A stretch of DNA of 64,000 nt from Microbacterium sp. Root553 (GTDB taxonomy: Bacteria > Actinomycetota > Actinomycetes > Actinomycetales > Microbacteriaceae), in NCBI RefSeq assembly GCF_001426995.1, contig NZ_LMFY01000001.1, positions 1,202,713 through 1,266,712 on the forward strand, given 5' to 3'. Positions 37,791 to 47,015 of this stretch are shown one piece after another; positions within the stretch are counted from its first letter, which is position 1; the number at the start of each line of letters is the position of its first letter. A model generated the notes under the pieces. That model did not search any database. It was given only the letters and a program-made list of their open reading frames with translations, and was not told where the DNA came from. Made by a program: the position numbers and the translations under genes.

Positions 37791-38188
37791 CGGCGCTGCT
37801 TCTTGCTCTGCGGGCGCAGGATGAAGCCGAACACTCCGTTGATCAGCGAGATGATCAGCGCGGCGAGCACACCCCACCAGAAGCTGCCGACCGTCAGGCC
37901 CCAGCCGAAGCCGCTCGTGATCCAGGCGGTGAGCCACAGCAGGAAGCCGTTGATGACGAAGCCGATGAGCCCCAGGGTCAGGATGTACAGCGGGAACGCG
38001 ACGATCTTGACGACGGTGCCGATGATCGTGTTGACCAGCGCGAAGATGGCGGCGACCGCGAGAAGGGTCAGCACGAGCTGCAGGGTCTCGCCGGGCGCGA
38101 ACGCTCGGATCTGCACCTGCAGGGCGGGGATCAGCGTGACGACCCAGAGGGCGAACGCGTTGACGACGACTCGGATGATGAAGCGCAT
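37784..38188 (-). CDS. Phage-holin-4-family membrane protein
   Basis: A 134-residue protein with four membrane helices, of the family named after phage holins (Phage_holin_4_2, also called YvlD) but widespread in bacterial chromosomes. FALVNTIIGTVVKIVAFPLYILTLGLIGFVINGFLLWL is split in my reading into FALVNTIIGTVVKIV and FPLYILTLGLIGFVIN, the conserved core. It is probably not a prophage gene: nothing phage-like lies nearby. Its role in the membrane is not known. Confidence 0.85.
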   Translation of the reverse strand: MRFIIRVVVNAFALWVVTLIPALQVQIRAFAPGETLQLVLTLLAVAAIFALVNTIIGTVVKIVAFPLYILTLGLIGFVINGFLLWLTAWITSGFGWGLTVGSFWWGVLAALIISLINGVFGFILRPQSKKQRRD

Positions 38189-38222
38189 GGTGAGGCCAGT
38201 CTTCCATGCGCGGCGCGAGAAG

Positions 38223-38585
38223 TCAGCGGATGTGTGCCCGAAGTGAGTCCGCGATCTCCTCGAGTGACGCGGAGCTCTGGGCGGTTCGCAGGATCAGATC
38301 GAACGCCGTCTCGAGATCCATGTCGATGATCATCCCGTTGAGCTCCAAGAAGGTCATGGTCATGATCCAGGCGAACCGCTTGTTGCCGTCGAAGAGGGGG
38401 TGATTCTGGCTCAGCGATGAAAGCAGCGACGCCGCCTTGAGCTCGAGTCCCGCGTACGCCTCCACACCGAACATCGAGCTCCCCGGGCGCGAGAGCGCCG
38501 ACGACAGCAGGCCGATGTCCCGGACATGGAAGCCGAGTGCCTCGAGAATCCCGACCGCCTGCGGAAGCTCGAGGTAACGGGTCAC
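38223..38585 (-). CDS. doc: Doc-type toxin (Fic fold)
   Basis: A 120-residue death-on-curing protein. The motif HPLFDGNKR (His62 to Arg70) matches the Doc/Fic signature; Doc proteins phosphorylate EF-Tu and arrest translation. Length and the [18 protein letters not shown] segments fit the chromosomal Doc family. The start overlaps the antitoxin stop by four bases (ATGA), giving antitoxin-first order and coupled translation. Confidence 0.92.
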   Translation of the reverse strand: MTRYLELPQAVGILEALGFHVRDIGLLSSALSRPGSSMFGVEAYAGLELKAASLLSSLSQNHPLFDGNKRFAWIMTMTFLELNGMIIDMDLETAFDLILRTAQSSASLEEIADSLRAHIR

Positions 38586-38788
38586 GCGTCTTCCAGCTTC
38601 TTCATCAGCTCCGAGTACCGATCGGCGACATCACGTGCGATAGTCACGGCCTGTTCGGTGGTGACCTCCTCGCGGAGAAAACGATCTGCGGCCTCGATGA
38701 GCAGCGCGTGCTTGGACGTGTGTCGGCGCTCGGCGAGCGCGTTCAGCTGGGCATCGAGTTCCTCGGGAAGTCTCACCGTCATCGCCAT
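38582..38788 (-). CDS. Ribbon-helix-helix antitoxin
   Basis: A 68-residue protein with a ribbon-helix-helix DNA-binding domain at the N-terminus ([24 protein letters not shown] is read in parts as [13 protein letters not shown] and [10 protein letters not shown]). The C-terminal half, rich in charged residues, should wrap the Doc toxin. It is first in the operon. The ATG abuts a TACC/GGTA palindrome with a TACCAT -10 box, so its message is likely leaderless and autorepressed. Confidence 0.88.
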   Translation of the reverse strand: MAMTVRLPEELDAQLNALAERRHTSKHALLIEAADRFLREEVTTEQAVTIARDVADRYSELMKKLEDA

Positions 38789-38800
38789 ACCAAAATGGTA
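38788..38800 (-). promoter_or_regulatory. TACCA-N3-TGGTA operator at the antitoxin start
   Basis: TACCATTTTGGTA on the minus strand is a perfect 5-base inverted repeat. Its left half is also the -10 box TACCAT, six bases before the ATG, and its last base pair overlaps the start codon. A bound RHH dimer would block the polymerase directly. Confidence 0.6.
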
Positions 38801-38852
38801 CTACCTCGGGAAAGTGGTCGCCAGGGCCTGCGGGATCCTTAGACTCATCCTT

Positions 38853-39920
38853 GTGACCGACCCGATCCTGCCGCGCATCCGTCCCGCCATCGCCGCCCTC
38901 GCGCCGTATAGACAGGGCAAGCAGGCAGGCCCCGACGCGTACAAGCTGTCGAGCAACGAGAACCCGTTCGAGCCGCTCCCCTCGGTCGCCGCCGCGCTGC
39001 AGCACACCACGCCAATCAACCGCTACCCCGATGCCACGGCCACGCGGCTGCGTGAGCGGCTCGGCGCGCGGTACGCGGTCGAGCCCGACCAGGTGCACGT
39101 CGCGGCCGGGAGCGTGTCGATCCTCCACCAGCTCATCCTCGCCACCGCCTCCGTGGACGACGAGGTCGTCTACGCGTGGCGCTCCTTCGAGGCCTACCCG
39201 AGCCTGCCGCTGGTCGCCGGGGCGACCGGGGTGCCGGTGCCGCTGACCGCGGAGTCGCGTCACGATCTCGACGCGATGGCGGATGCCGTCACCGACCGCA
39301 CCAGGGCGATCATCCTCTGCACGCCGAACAACCCGACCGGGCCGATCATCACCAGCGACGAGTTCGCGACCTTCGTCGAGCGCGTGCCGACCGACGTGCT
39401 GATCGTCCTCGACGAGGCCTACGCCGAGTTCGTGACGGCACCGGATGCGGTCGACGGGCTCGAGGAGCGGGTGTTCGAGCGGCATCCGAACGTGGTCGTG
39501 CTGCGCACCTTCTCGAAGGCGTACGGGCTCGCGGGTCTGCGCATCGGGTACGCGATCGGCAACGAGAAGGTCCTCGACGCGGCCCGGACGACGGGCATCC
39601 CGCTCTCGGTCACGTCGGCGGCGGAGAACGCAGCGATCGCGAGCCTCGATGCCGAGGCCGAGCTCTTCGAACGGGTCGCCGTGATCGTCGAGCGACGCAC
39701 CCGCCTGCTCGAGGGGCTGCGCGCGCAGGGCTGGGACGTCCCGGACACCCAGGCGAACTTCATCTGGCTCCCCACCGGGGAGCGCACCGAGTCGGTGGCG
39801 GCCGCGTTCGTCGCGGCCGACCTGATCGTGCGTCCGTTCCCCGGCGACGGCATCCGCATCTCCGTGGGCGAGGAGGCCTCGGTCGACCGCGTTCTCGAGG
39901 TCGCCGCCCGCCTCCGCTGA
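38853..39920 (+). CDS. hisC: Histidinol-phosphate aminotransferase
   Basis: A 355-residue fold-type I aminotransferase. Lys222 in [16 protein letters not shown] binds PLP, NNPTG (159-163) and the Arg in the C-terminal FPGDGIRIS bind substrate. [11 protein letters not shown] near the start is the HisC opening. It catalyses the glutamate-dependent step in histidine synthesis; lone hisC paralogues in actinobacteria may act on aromatic amino acids instead. The GTG start is preceded by TAGACT ending seven bases upstream (leaderless). It diverges from the toxin-antitoxin pair. Confidence 0.9.
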   Translation: MTDPILPRIRPAIAALAPYRQGKQAGPDAYKLSSNENPFEPLPSVAAALQHTTPINRYPDATATRLRERLGARYAVEPDQVHVAAGSVSILHQLILATASVDDEVVYAWRSFEAYPSLPLVAGATGVPVPLTAESRHDLDAMADAVTDRTRAIILCTPNNPTGPIITSDEFATFVERVPTDVLIVLDEAYAEFVTAPDAVDGLEERVFERHPNVVVLRTFSKAYGLAGLRIGYAIGNEKVLDAARTTGIPLSVTSAAENAAIASLDAEAELFERVAVIVERRTRLLEGLRAQGWDVPDTQANFIWLPTGERTESVAAAFVAADLIVRPFPGDGIRISVGEEASVDRVLEVAARLR

Positions 39921-39997
39921 CCTCGCCTCGGGACCGGAGCGGCGCGCCGAGACCGCCTGTTCTCCGGTTTCCCGGCAGATGCGAGGACGTCCTAGGT

Positions 39998-40030
39998 ATG
40001 CGTGACCACGCATGCGCACGCCGGTAGCGT
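39998..40030 (+). promoter_or_regulatory. Promoter and operator of the dehydrogenase operon
   Basis: TAGCGT (40025-40030) ends six bases before the GTG start at 40037. A perfect ATGCGT-N4-ACGCAT inverted repeat (39998-40013) covers the expected -35 region (GTGACC at 40003-40008), a likely repressor site. Confidence 0.5.
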
Positions 40031-40036
40031 GGGACC

Positions 40037-41164
40037 GTGACCTCGCCAGAGACTGAACTCGTCCGCGTCCTCGATCAGGACGGTCGCTTCACGCCCAGCC
40101 CGGCCGCCGAGCGCTATCTGCCATTGATCGAGGCGATCAGCGACGCCGAGCTCGAGCAGTTCTACAGCGACATGGTCGCCATCCGCGCGATCGACACCCA
40201 GGCGACGAACCTGCAGCGTCAGGGTCAGCTCGCCCTGTGGCCGCCGAGCCGGGGGCAGGAGGCCGCACAGGTCGGATCCGCCCGCGCCGCGCGTGCGCAG
40301 GACACGATCTTCCCGTCGTACCGGGAGCACGCGGTCACCCGCATCCGCGGCGTCGACCCCGTCGACATCATCAAGCTCATGCGCGGTGTCTCGCACGGCG
40401 GATGGGACCCCACGGATCCCAAGAACGGCAACACCCGGCTGTACACGCTCGTGCTCGGCTCGCAGGTGCTGCATGCGACCGGGTACGCGATGGGACTGAA
40501 CTTCGACGGTCGCTCCGGCACCGGGGACCCCGAGCGAGACGAGGCCGTCATCGTCTACTACGGCGATGGGGCATCGAGCCAGGGCGATGTGCACGAAGCC
40601 ATGGTCTTCGCCGCCAGCTACCAGGCGCCCACCGTCTTCTTCCTGCAGAACAACCACTGGGCGATCTCGGTGCCGGTGTCGACGCAGTCGCGCGTGCCGC
40701 TCGTCGAGCGCAGCGCCGGCTACGGCATCCCCAGCATCCGGGTCGACGGCAATGACGTGCTCGCCAGCTACGCGGTCTCCCGCATCGCCCTCGACGAGGC
40801 GCGGGGCGGGGCCGGACCCCGGGCGATCGAAGCCGTCACCTACCGGCTCGGTGCGCACACCACCAGCGACGACCCCACCAAGTACCGCGGCTCGGACGAG
40901 GAGCAGTCCTGGGCCCTGCGCGACCCGATCGACCGGATGCGCGCCTTCCTCGAGAACCGGGGAGCATCGGCGCAGTTCTTCGCCGACGTCGAGGCCGAGG
41001 CGGCCGATGCGGCGGAGGACCTGCGCGCCCGGAGCGTCGAGCTCGGCGCCCCGACGGCCGACAAGATCTTCGACCACGTGTACAGCGATCCGCATCCGCT
41101 CATCGCGGAGCAGAAGGCCTGGCACAAGAGGTACGAGGCATCGTTCGAAGGAGACGGCAAGTGA
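40037..41164 (+). CDS. 2-Oxoacid dehydrogenase E1 alpha
   Basis: A 375-residue thiamine-diphosphate subunit. The ThDP motif GDGASSQGDVHEAM with downstream NNHWAIS is standard, and SHGGWDPTDPKN plus YRLGAHTTSDDPTKYR resemble branched-chain and pyruvate dehydrogenase E1 alpha. It decarboxylates a 2-oxoacid. GTG start, leaderless promoter. It overlaps the E1 beta start (GTGA). Whether the substrate is pyruvate or branched-chain oxoacids cannot be decided; actinobacteria usually run pyruvate through AceE, which favours the branched-chain complex. Confidence 0.92.
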   Translation: MTSPETELVRVLDQDGRFTPSPAAERYLPLIEAISDAELEQFYSDMVAIRAIDTQATNLQRQGQLALWPPSRGQEAAQVGSARAARAQDTIFPSYREHAVTRIRGVDPVDIIKLMRGVSHGGWDPTDPKNGNTRLYTLVLGSQVLHATGYAMGLNFDGRSGTGDPERDEAVIVYYGDGASSQGDVHEAMVFAASYQAPTVFFLQNNHWAISVPVSTQSRVPLVERSAGYGIPSIRVDGNDVLASYAVSRIALDEARGGAGPRAIEAVTYRLGAHTTSDDPTKYRGSDEEQSWALRDPIDRMRAFLENRGASAQFFADVEAEAADAAEDLRARSVELGAPTADKIFDHVYSDPHPLIAEQKAWHKRYEASFEGDGK

Positions 41165-42141
41165 CCCTCGAGACGATGCCGTTCAGCAAGGCGCTCAACG
41201 CCGGGCTGCGCAAGGCGATGGAGGATGACCCCAAGGTCCTGCTCATGGGTGAGGACATCGGCAAGCTCGGCGGCGTGTTCCGCGTCACCGAGCACCTGCA
41301 GCGCGACTTCGGCGAGCAGCGCGTGCTCGACACTCCCCTCGCCGAGTCCGGGATCGTGGGCACCGCGATCGGACTCGCGATGGTCGGGTTCCGTCCGGTG
41401 ATCGAGATCCAGTTCGACGGATTCGTGTTCCCGGCGTTCGACCAGATCACGACGCAGCTCGCGAAGCTCACCAACCGTCACGAGGGAAACCTCAGCCTGC
41501 CCATCGTGATCCGCATCCCGTACGGCGGGCACATCGGTGCCGTCGAGCACCACCAGGAGAGCCCCGAGGCCTACTTCGCGCACACCCCGGGTCTGCGCGT
41601 GGTGTCGCCGTCGACCCCGAACGACGCGTACTGGATGATCCAGGAGGCCATCGCGTCGAACGATCCGGTGATCTTCATGGAGCCCAAGAGCCGCTACTGG
41701 CCCAAGGGCGAGGTCGACCTCGCCGGGTCCGCGGCGCCGCTGCACTCGTCGCGCGTGGTGCGCACCGGCTCCGACGTGACCCTCGTCGGTCATGGCGCCA
41801 TGGTCACGACCCTGCTGCAGGCGGCGGCGCTCGCCGAGTCCGAGGGCACCAGCTGCGAGGTCGTCGACGTCCGCTCGCTGTCGCCCATCGACTACGAGCC
41901 CATCCTCAACTCGGTGCGCAAGACCGGTCGCATGGTCTACGCGCAGGAGGCGCAGGGCTTCACCAGCATCGGCAGCGAGGTGGCGGCGACCGTCATGGAG
42001 CGCGCCTTCTACGCCCTCGAGGCACCGGTGCTGCGCGTCTCGGGGTACGACACCCCGTTCCCACCCGCGAAGCTCGAGGGCACCTACCTCCCGGATGCCG
42101 ACCGCATCCTCGAGGCCGTCGACCGCTCGCTGGCCTACTGA
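41161..42141 (+). CDS. 2-Oxoacid dehydrogenase E1 beta
   Basis: A 326-residue transketolase-like beta subunit: LLMGEDIGKLGGVFRVTEHL, DTPLAESGIVGTAIGLA and PYGGHIGAVEHHQESPEA are conserved E1 beta blocks. It pairs with the alpha subunit to form the E1 heterotetramer. Its GTG start overlaps the alpha stop. A 122-base gap with a hairpin separates it from E2. Confidence 0.94.
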   Translation: MTLETMPFSKALNAGLRKAMEDDPKVLLMGEDIGKLGGVFRVTEHLQRDFGEQRVLDTPLAESGIVGTAIGLAMVGFRPVIEIQFDGFVFPAFDQITTQLAKLTNRHEGNLSLPIVIRIPYGGHIGAVEHHQESPEAYFAHTPGLRVVSPSTPNDAYWMIQEAIASNDPVIFMEPKSRYWPKGEVDLAGSAAPLHSSRVVRTGSDVTLVGHGAMVTTLLQAAALAESEGTSCEVVDVRSLSPIDYEPILNSVRKTGRMVYAQEAQGFTSIGSEVAATVMERAFYALEAPVLRVSGYDTPFPPAKLEGTYLPDADRILEAVDRSLAY

Positions 42142-42166
42142 TGCCCGCCGCAGTCGCCTTTCCCCC

Positions 42167-42242
42167 GGTCATTGAGCGAGGAGCGCCGCGACGAGACGAA
42201 ATGCCTCAACGCGTTTCGTCTCGCTCTGCTCGCTCAACGACC
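42167..42242. repeat. Inverted TGAGCGAG...GAGACGAAA hairpin between E1 beta and E2
   Basis: GGTCATTGAGCGAG...CGAGACGAAATGC (42167-42204) pairs with GCGTTTCGTCTCG...CTCGCTCAACGACC (42211-42242), a stem of about 30 pairs with a small loop and internal mismatches. It belongs to the dispersed repeat family and lies inside an operon, so it may tune E2 expression rather than end transcription. Confidence 0.75.
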
Positions 42243-42263
42243 GCGAACGAGTAAGGACCAACC

Positions 42264-43619
42264 ATGAGCACGCAGAACTTCACCCTTCCCGATGTCGGCG
42301 AGGGGCTGACCGAGGCCGAGATCGTGACGTGGAAGGTCGCACCCGGTGACACGGTCGCCATCAACGACGTCATCTGCGAGATCGAGACGGCCAAGTCGCT
42401 CGTCGAGCTGCCCTCACCGCATGCCGGTGTCGTCGGCGAGCTGCTCGCGGCCGAGGGCGAGACGGTCGAGGTCGGCGCCCCGATCATCACCTTCGTGACG
42501 GATGCCCGTGACGACGCCGGTCCCGGCGTGGTCGCGACCGCCGAGGCGCCCGCGCCCGAAGAGGGCGGCGGGTCGGTCCTCGTCGGCTACGGCACCGGCG
42601 GCGGCGCGACCTCTCGTCGCAAGCGTCCGGCGGAGCGTCCGGTGCGCTCGTCCGTCGGCGTCATCGCGAAGCCTCCGATCCGCAAGCTCGCCCGCGACCT
42701 CGGCGTCGATCTCACGACGGTGACCCCGACCGGCGCCGACGGCGAGGTCACCCGCGACGACGTGGTCACCCACGCCCAGCAGGCCAGTGTGTTCCGCAAC
42801 ATCGAGACGCCCGAGTGGGGTGCCGTGCGCGAGGAGACGGTGCCCGCGCCGCAGAGCGCACCCTCGGGCCTCGCCCGGGGTCTGTCGCCGGCCGCTCCGG
42901 CAGCGACCGCGTCCGACGACCGCACCGAGTCGATCCCGGTCAAGGGTGTGCGCAAGGCCACCTCGTCGGCGATGGTGCAGAGCGCCTACTCCGCCCCGCA
43001 CGTGACCGTGTGGAAGGAGATCGACGCGAGCCGCACGATGGAGCTCGTCAAGCGCCTCAAGGCCTCGCCGGACTACACCGACATCCGCGTCTCGCCGCTG
43101 CTCATCATGGCTCGCGCGGTCATCTGGGCGGCCCGCCGCACCCCGATGGTGAACGCGGCCTGGGTGGAGACCGAGGGCGGGGCCGAGATCTCGGTGCGCC
43201 ACTACGTGAACCTCGGCATCGCGGCGGCCACGCCCCGCGGCCTGCTCGTGCCGAACATCAAGGACGCGCAGGACCTCAGCATGAAGGACCTCGCCCGGGC
43301 CCTGAACCGCCTCACCCTGACGGCGCGCGAGGGCAAGACCAGCCCCGCCGACCAGCAGGGCGGCACGATCACGATCACCAACATCGGTGTGTTCGGGATG
43401 GATGCCGGCACGCCCATCATCAACCCCGGCGAGGCCGGCATCGTGGCCATGGGCACGATCAGCCAGAAGCCGTGGGTCGTCGACGGCGAGGTGCGTCCCC
43501 GCTGGGTCACCACGGTCGCCGGATCCTTTGACCACCGCGTGATCGACGGCGACGGCATGAGCCGCTTCATCGCCGACGTGGCATCGGTGCTCGAGGAGCC
43601 CGCACTGCTCGTGGAGTGA
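42264..43619 (+). CDS. Dihydrolipoamide acyltransferase E2
   Basis: A 451-residue E2 with one lipoyl domain (Lys44 in [10 protein letters not shown]), an E3/E1-binding domain ([19 protein letters not shown], about residues 137-170) and the trimeric catalytic domain ending in [11 protein letters not shown]. It moves the acyl group from lipoate to CoA. One lipoyl domain is typical of the branched-chain complex. No E3 (lipoamide dehydrogenase) follows; it must be shared. A clear AAGGAC lies upstream of the ATG. Confidence 0.94.
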   Translation: MSTQNFTLPDVGEGLTEAEIVTWKVAPGDTVAINDVICEIETAKSLVELPSPHAGVVGELLAAEGETVEVGAPIITFVTDARDDAGPGVVATAEAPAPEEGGGSVLVGYGTGGGATSRRKRPAERPVRSSVGVIAKPPIRKLARDLGVDLTTVTPTGADGEVTRDDVVTHAQQASVFRNIETPEWGAVREETVPAPQSAPSGLARGLSPAAPAATASDDRTESIPVKGVRKATSSAMVQSAYSAPHVTVWKEIDASRTMELVKRLKASPDYTDIRVSPLLIMARAVIWAARRTPMVNAAWVETEGGAEISVRHYVNLGIAAATPRGLLVPNIKDAQDLSMKDLARALNRLTLTAREGKTSPADQQGGTITITNIGVFGMDAGTPIINPGEAGIVAMGTISQKPWVVDGEVRPRWVTTVAGSFDHRVIDGDGMSRFIADVASVLEEPALLVE

Positions 43620-43740
43620 TATGAGACGTCCCTGAAGGTGCTTTCTCTTCAATCGAAGTTGAACCACTTTGACGAAGGTGACCTAGATCGAGGTAGTTGA
43701 TCCCGGTGTTCACAGGGATCGCGGGATGGGAGGCTGTGAG

Positions 43741-44010
43741 ATGGAACCTAAGGAGCGTCGAGCTACGCCGGCGATGCTCTCGTCGGAGTGGCCGGACGGA
43801 CCCTCCTCCAGCCCCGCGGGTGAAGCTGCACGCCGATTCGCTCTGAAGTTACGTGAAGCCATCGGGCAGCGTTCGGTCAGGTCCGTCGCTCGAGACGCAG
43901 GTGTCGATGAGGGGACGATCCGCAAGATCCTGTCGGGGCAGTCGTGGGCCGACTTCCACACGATTTGGAGCCTTGAGCCGACCTTGGACACGCCGCTTTA
44001 CTCTCGGTGA
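43741..44010 (+). CDS. Small helix-turn-helix protein
   Basis: An 89-residue protein. Residues about 30-75 form a helix-turn-helix (LREAIGQRSVRSVARDAG and DEGTIRKILSGQSW), followed by a short tail WSLEPTLDTPLYSR like that of XRE proteins found in Microbacteriaceae. GGGAGG seven bases before the ATG supports 43741; an upstream ATG at 43726 is possible. It faces the peptide-export operon and could regulate it. Confidence 0.7.
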   Translation: MEPKERRATPAMLSSEWPDGPSSSPAGEAARRFALKLREAIGQRSVRSVARDAGVDEGTIRKILSGQSWADFHTIWSLEPTLDTPLYSR

Positions 44011-44065
44011 CCGTTTGAGAACGCGGACCCCACTCTGCTGGTCGCTGGTTCTTATGCAGCGGGAC

Positions 44066-45250
44066 TCACCGGCGGAACGCTTCAACGGGTTCGATCTTCG
44101 TAGCGCGGATCGCTGGATACAACCCGGCGATAGACCCGATAGCCACGCCCATCACTGGCCCAGCGACGAGTGACCATGGCTCTATGACCGCTGTCCACTG
44201 TTGGCTCAACGCGATGACAGTCACTGCGGCCATCGCCAGGGCCGTTCCGACCAAGCCACCGAGTAGCCCGCGCACGGCCGACTCGCCCAAGAACTGGATC
44301 GCGATGTGTCTCGGTAGGGCGCCGAGTGAGCGTCGAAGGGCGATCTCGCGGGTGCGAGCGATGACCCCCAGTAGGGAGACATTCGCGATTCCGACGCCAC
44401 TGACGAGTACGCAGATTCCCGCTAGCGCGAAGAAAAGCGCCTGGGTCGATCCGTTGACCCTGTCCTTGACGACCGTCGGCTTCGGCGGCGGAACGATCTG
44501 GTACGCGGTGAGTTCCGCAGGGTTCAAGGCCACAGCGAGTTGGTCGGCGACCACCGTCGATGCTCCCACCTCGGTGGCAACGACCATCGTCTCCCGCTGC
44601 CCTGGGGCGGTGAAGTGCTCGCGGGCGAACCCCTCCGGGATGATGACGCTCGTCAGGGCGGCACTAGAACCAGTCGTGTTGTCAACAACTCCGATGACGG
44701 TGACTCGAAGGTTGTTGAGCACGACCACGGGTTGGTCGGCGACGTTGTCGATGCCGAGGTCACCGGCGAGCTTCTCTCCGATGACGGCGACGGGTTGGTC
44801 TTGGTGGAAGTCATCGAAAGTGCGACCGCTCGAGACCTCAGCGCCCACGAGATCGAAGTAGCCGGGCGTTACCGCCAACAGGGGAGGTTGCGATGACCCT
44901 GGGTCGATGGAGGGCGGGTTCGCGCTGATGGTGACGCCCGGGACGTTCCACCAGCGTCCGGTCGCGGTGACACCGTCGATCTGGGACACGCGGCTGTCCG
45001 CGTCTGCAGCGAAAAGAAGCTCAGTGCCTGTTCCGCCGCTGCGCGGTGTCACAGTGATCTGTGTGGCTTCCACCTTCAGGAACTCGTCACTGATCTGACC
45101 GTTCGCGCTGGCGGTGACGCCGAGAACTGCAACGAAGGATGCGACACCGATGGCGATTCCGACAATCGTCATCCCGGACCGAGACGAGCGCTGCACGACG
45201 CCGGCCATCGCCTCGTTCAGCAGCCTTCGACGCACGGGGCGGCCGCTCAC
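44066..45250 (-). CDS. MacB-type ABC permease (FtsX family)
   Basis: A 394-residue permease: one N-terminal helix, a large extracytoplasmic MacB-core domain (about residues 50-260) and three C-terminal helices with SVGIANVSLLGVIARTREIALRRSLGAL-type sequence (seen as GVIARTREIALRRSLGA). MacB proteins act as mechanotransmitters that push peptides or lipophilic substrates out with an adaptor. GTG start overlaps the ATPase stop (GTGA). Last gene of a five-gene operon. Confidence 0.92.
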   Translation of the reverse strand: MSGRPVRRRLLNEAMAGVVQRSSRSGMTIVGIAIGVASFVAVLGVTASANGQISDEFLKVEATQITVTPRSGGTGTELLFAADADSRVSQIDGVTATGRWWNVPGVTISANPPSIDPGSSQPPLLAVTPGYFDLVGAEVSSGRTFDDFHQDQPVAVIGEKLAGDLGIDNVADQPVVVLNNLRVTVIGVVDNTTGSSAALTSVIIPEGFAREHFTAPGQRETMVVATEVGASTVVADQLAVALNPAELTAYQIVPPPKPTVVKDRVNGSTQALFFALAGICVLVSGVGIANVSLLGVIARTREIALRRSLGALPRHIAIQFLGESAVRGLLGGLVGTALAMAAVTVIALSQQWTAVIEPWSLVAGPVMGVAIGSIAGLYPAIRATKIEPVEAFRR

Positions 45251-45921
45251 GACTTCTCACCTAGCGTGCCGTCGAGCATGTGTAGCGTTCGGTTCCCGTG
45301 ACGCGCGACCTCAGCGTCGTGAGTGATCAGCACGACGGTTCGCCCCGCATCGTTGAGCTCATCGAACAACGCGAGAATGGCGTTAGCCGTGACGCTGTCG
45401 AGGTTTCCTGTTGGCTCGTCGCACAGAAGCACCGCGGGATTGGCGGCCAACGCTCTGGCGATGGCGACTCGCTGTTGTTGTCCGCCGGATAGCTCTGTGG
45501 GTAGCCGACGTTCGAACGAACCGAGACCCACCGCTTCCAGAGCCTCCAACGCCCGACTGCGAGATTCACGTTCAGACGTTCCGTTGTACAGGTCGCTGAG
45601 CATCACGTTCTCCAGGCATGTGCGCTGCTCGAGCAGGTGAAAAGACTGGAAGACGAATCCGATGTCGGTGCCTCGTACACGCGCCCTGTCGTTCTCCGAA
45701 AGAAGCGTGACGTCCTGACCTCTCAGTGTGTAGGTTCCCGCCGTGGGTTTGTCGAGCAGTCCCAGGATGTTCAGAAGCGTGGACTTCCCTGACCCGGATG
45801 GGCCCACGATGGTCACGAAGTCGCCCTCGTCGATGGTGACCGAGGACGTTGCTAGAGCGTGCACCTCGGGCGGTCCGGCGTAGACACGAGACACCTCACG
45901 CAACTCGACAACAGCCGTCAT
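45247..45921 (-). CDS. MacB-type ABC ATPase (LolD-like)
   Basis: A 224-residue ATPase with Walker A GPSGSGKST (40-48), signature LSGGQQQRVAIARAL, Walker B AVLLCDEPTGNLD and the H-loop LITHD. The CDEPTGNLD ending is the mark of the LolD/MacB/FtsE group. It overlaps both neighbours by four bases, so it is made in step with the adaptor and permease. Confidence 0.94.
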   Translation of the reverse strand: MTAVVELREVSRVYAGPPEVHALATSSVTIDEGDFVTIVGPSGSGKSTLLNILGLLDKPTAGTYTLRGQDVTLLSENDRARVRGTDIGFVFQSFHLLEQRTCLENVMLSDLYNGTSERESRSRALEALEAVGLGSFERRLPTELSGGQQQRVAIARALAANPAVLLCDEPTGNLDSVTANAILALFDELNDAGRTVVLITHDAEVARHGNRTLHMLDGTLGEKS

Positions 45922-47015
45922 TTCACGCCCACGACGACCAGATCACCGACGTCGAGGTCCCCTTCGCTGGCGGTCACTCGGGCTTGTCCGCCACCCGTGT
46001 CGTCGACGGTCACCGTCACCCTGTGGGTGTCGTCTCCGTCCCTGACGAGCACGTAAGTTCCACCGGTCGCATTCGAACGAACGGCGGAGAGCGGGACGAG
46101 CAGGCCAGTCTCGGCCTCCGCGCTGGCCTGAACGGTGATCTCTACCTTGCCGTCGATTGCCCCCGCTGACAGCGCGGCGTCCGGTTGGATGACGACCGTG
46201 GCGCGGCTGATCCCATCCTCTCCTGACACCAGCCCGCCGACCGCTGTGATGGTGCCCTCCTGTGCGCCTCCAATGGCACTCCCGGTCACAGACACGCGGT
46301 CGCCGACGGCGAGAAGCTGCGACATCGCATCCGTGACTTCCGCGGTCACCGTCGGATCAGACGTCGTCGCTCGAATCAGTGGGCTCTCGACACCACCGCC
46401 GAGCGGGGATTTGATGCTGAGCGCCGTCGCGGTGGCGACCGGACCGAAGACGAGCTCGGACTGGAGAGCGGCGCTCTCCGCAGGAACCTCGTACCCCACG
46501 GCCTTGTAGAGAGCGCGTAGCGCGTTGGTCGTACCTGCACCCCACGTCCCGTCGGGCTCGCCTTTCAGCCAAGGACGCAGTGCTTCCTGGAGGCGGCGAA
46601 CATCCTGCCCCTTGTCGCCCGGGCGCAGGTCGCGCAGCAGCGGAATCGCTCCCTGCAGGTAGATGACGGGCCTGTCGTTCACCTCTGCGATGACCGTGCC
46701 TGCGCTGAATTGCGCACCAATGGCGACGGGGAGCTCTGTCACGACGCCAGCGCCGGCCGGAGTGAGTTCTGTGACGCTACCGAGAGCAACGACGCCAGGC
46801 AGCAGGATCGGATCCGCAATGGTGCCCTCCTCGACCGCAACAGTCAGCTCACTGGGCGACGGGGGTGCCGCATCGGCAGCGACTTGCGCGGGCGATCTCA
46901 CAAAGAAGCCGGCTGCGCCCCCGATGGCTGCCGACACGAGAGCGGTCGCCAGCAGGAGGACTCCCACACGGCGAGTGGGTGTCATCCGTGCCGCTGGTCT
47001 TCCGTTCGTCGCCAT
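45918..47015 (-). CDS. Efflux adaptor with peptidoglycan-binding domain
   Basis: A 365-residue HlyD/MacA-like adaptor, one N-terminal membrane helix (about 16-37), a barrel-sandwich region (PAGAGVVTELPVAIGAQFSAG) and, inserted at about residues 125-175, a peptidoglycan-binding-1 module (GDKGQDVRRLQEALRPW and DGTWGAGTTNALRALYKAVG). This adaptor type, anchored in the membrane and touching the wall, is characteristic of Gram-positive MacAB-like systems. It abuts the lipoprotein stop (TAGATG) and overlaps the ATPase. Confidence 0.9.
   Translation of the reverse strand: MATNGRPAARMTPTRRVGVLLLATALVSAAIGGAAGFFVRSPAQVAADAAPPSPSELTVAVEEGTIADPILLPGVVALGSVTELTPAGAGVVTELPVAIGAQFSAGTVIAEVNDRPVIYLQGAIPLLRDLRPGDKGQDVRRLQEALRPWLKGEPDGTWGAGTTNALRALYKAVGYEVPAESAALQSELVFGPVATATALSIKSPLGGGVESPLIRATTSDPTVTAEVTDAMSQLLAVGDRVSVTGSAIGGAQEGTITAVGGLVSGEDGISRATVVIQPDAALSAGAIDGKVEITVQASAEAETGLLVPLSAVRSNATGGTYVLVRDGDDTHRVTVTVDDTGGGQARVTASEGDLDVGDLVVVGVK

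Noticed and set aside
37784..38188. Prophage remnant suggested by the holin-like gene
   Set aside because: The family is a common chromosomal membrane protein group; no endolysin, integrase or structural phage gene is present.
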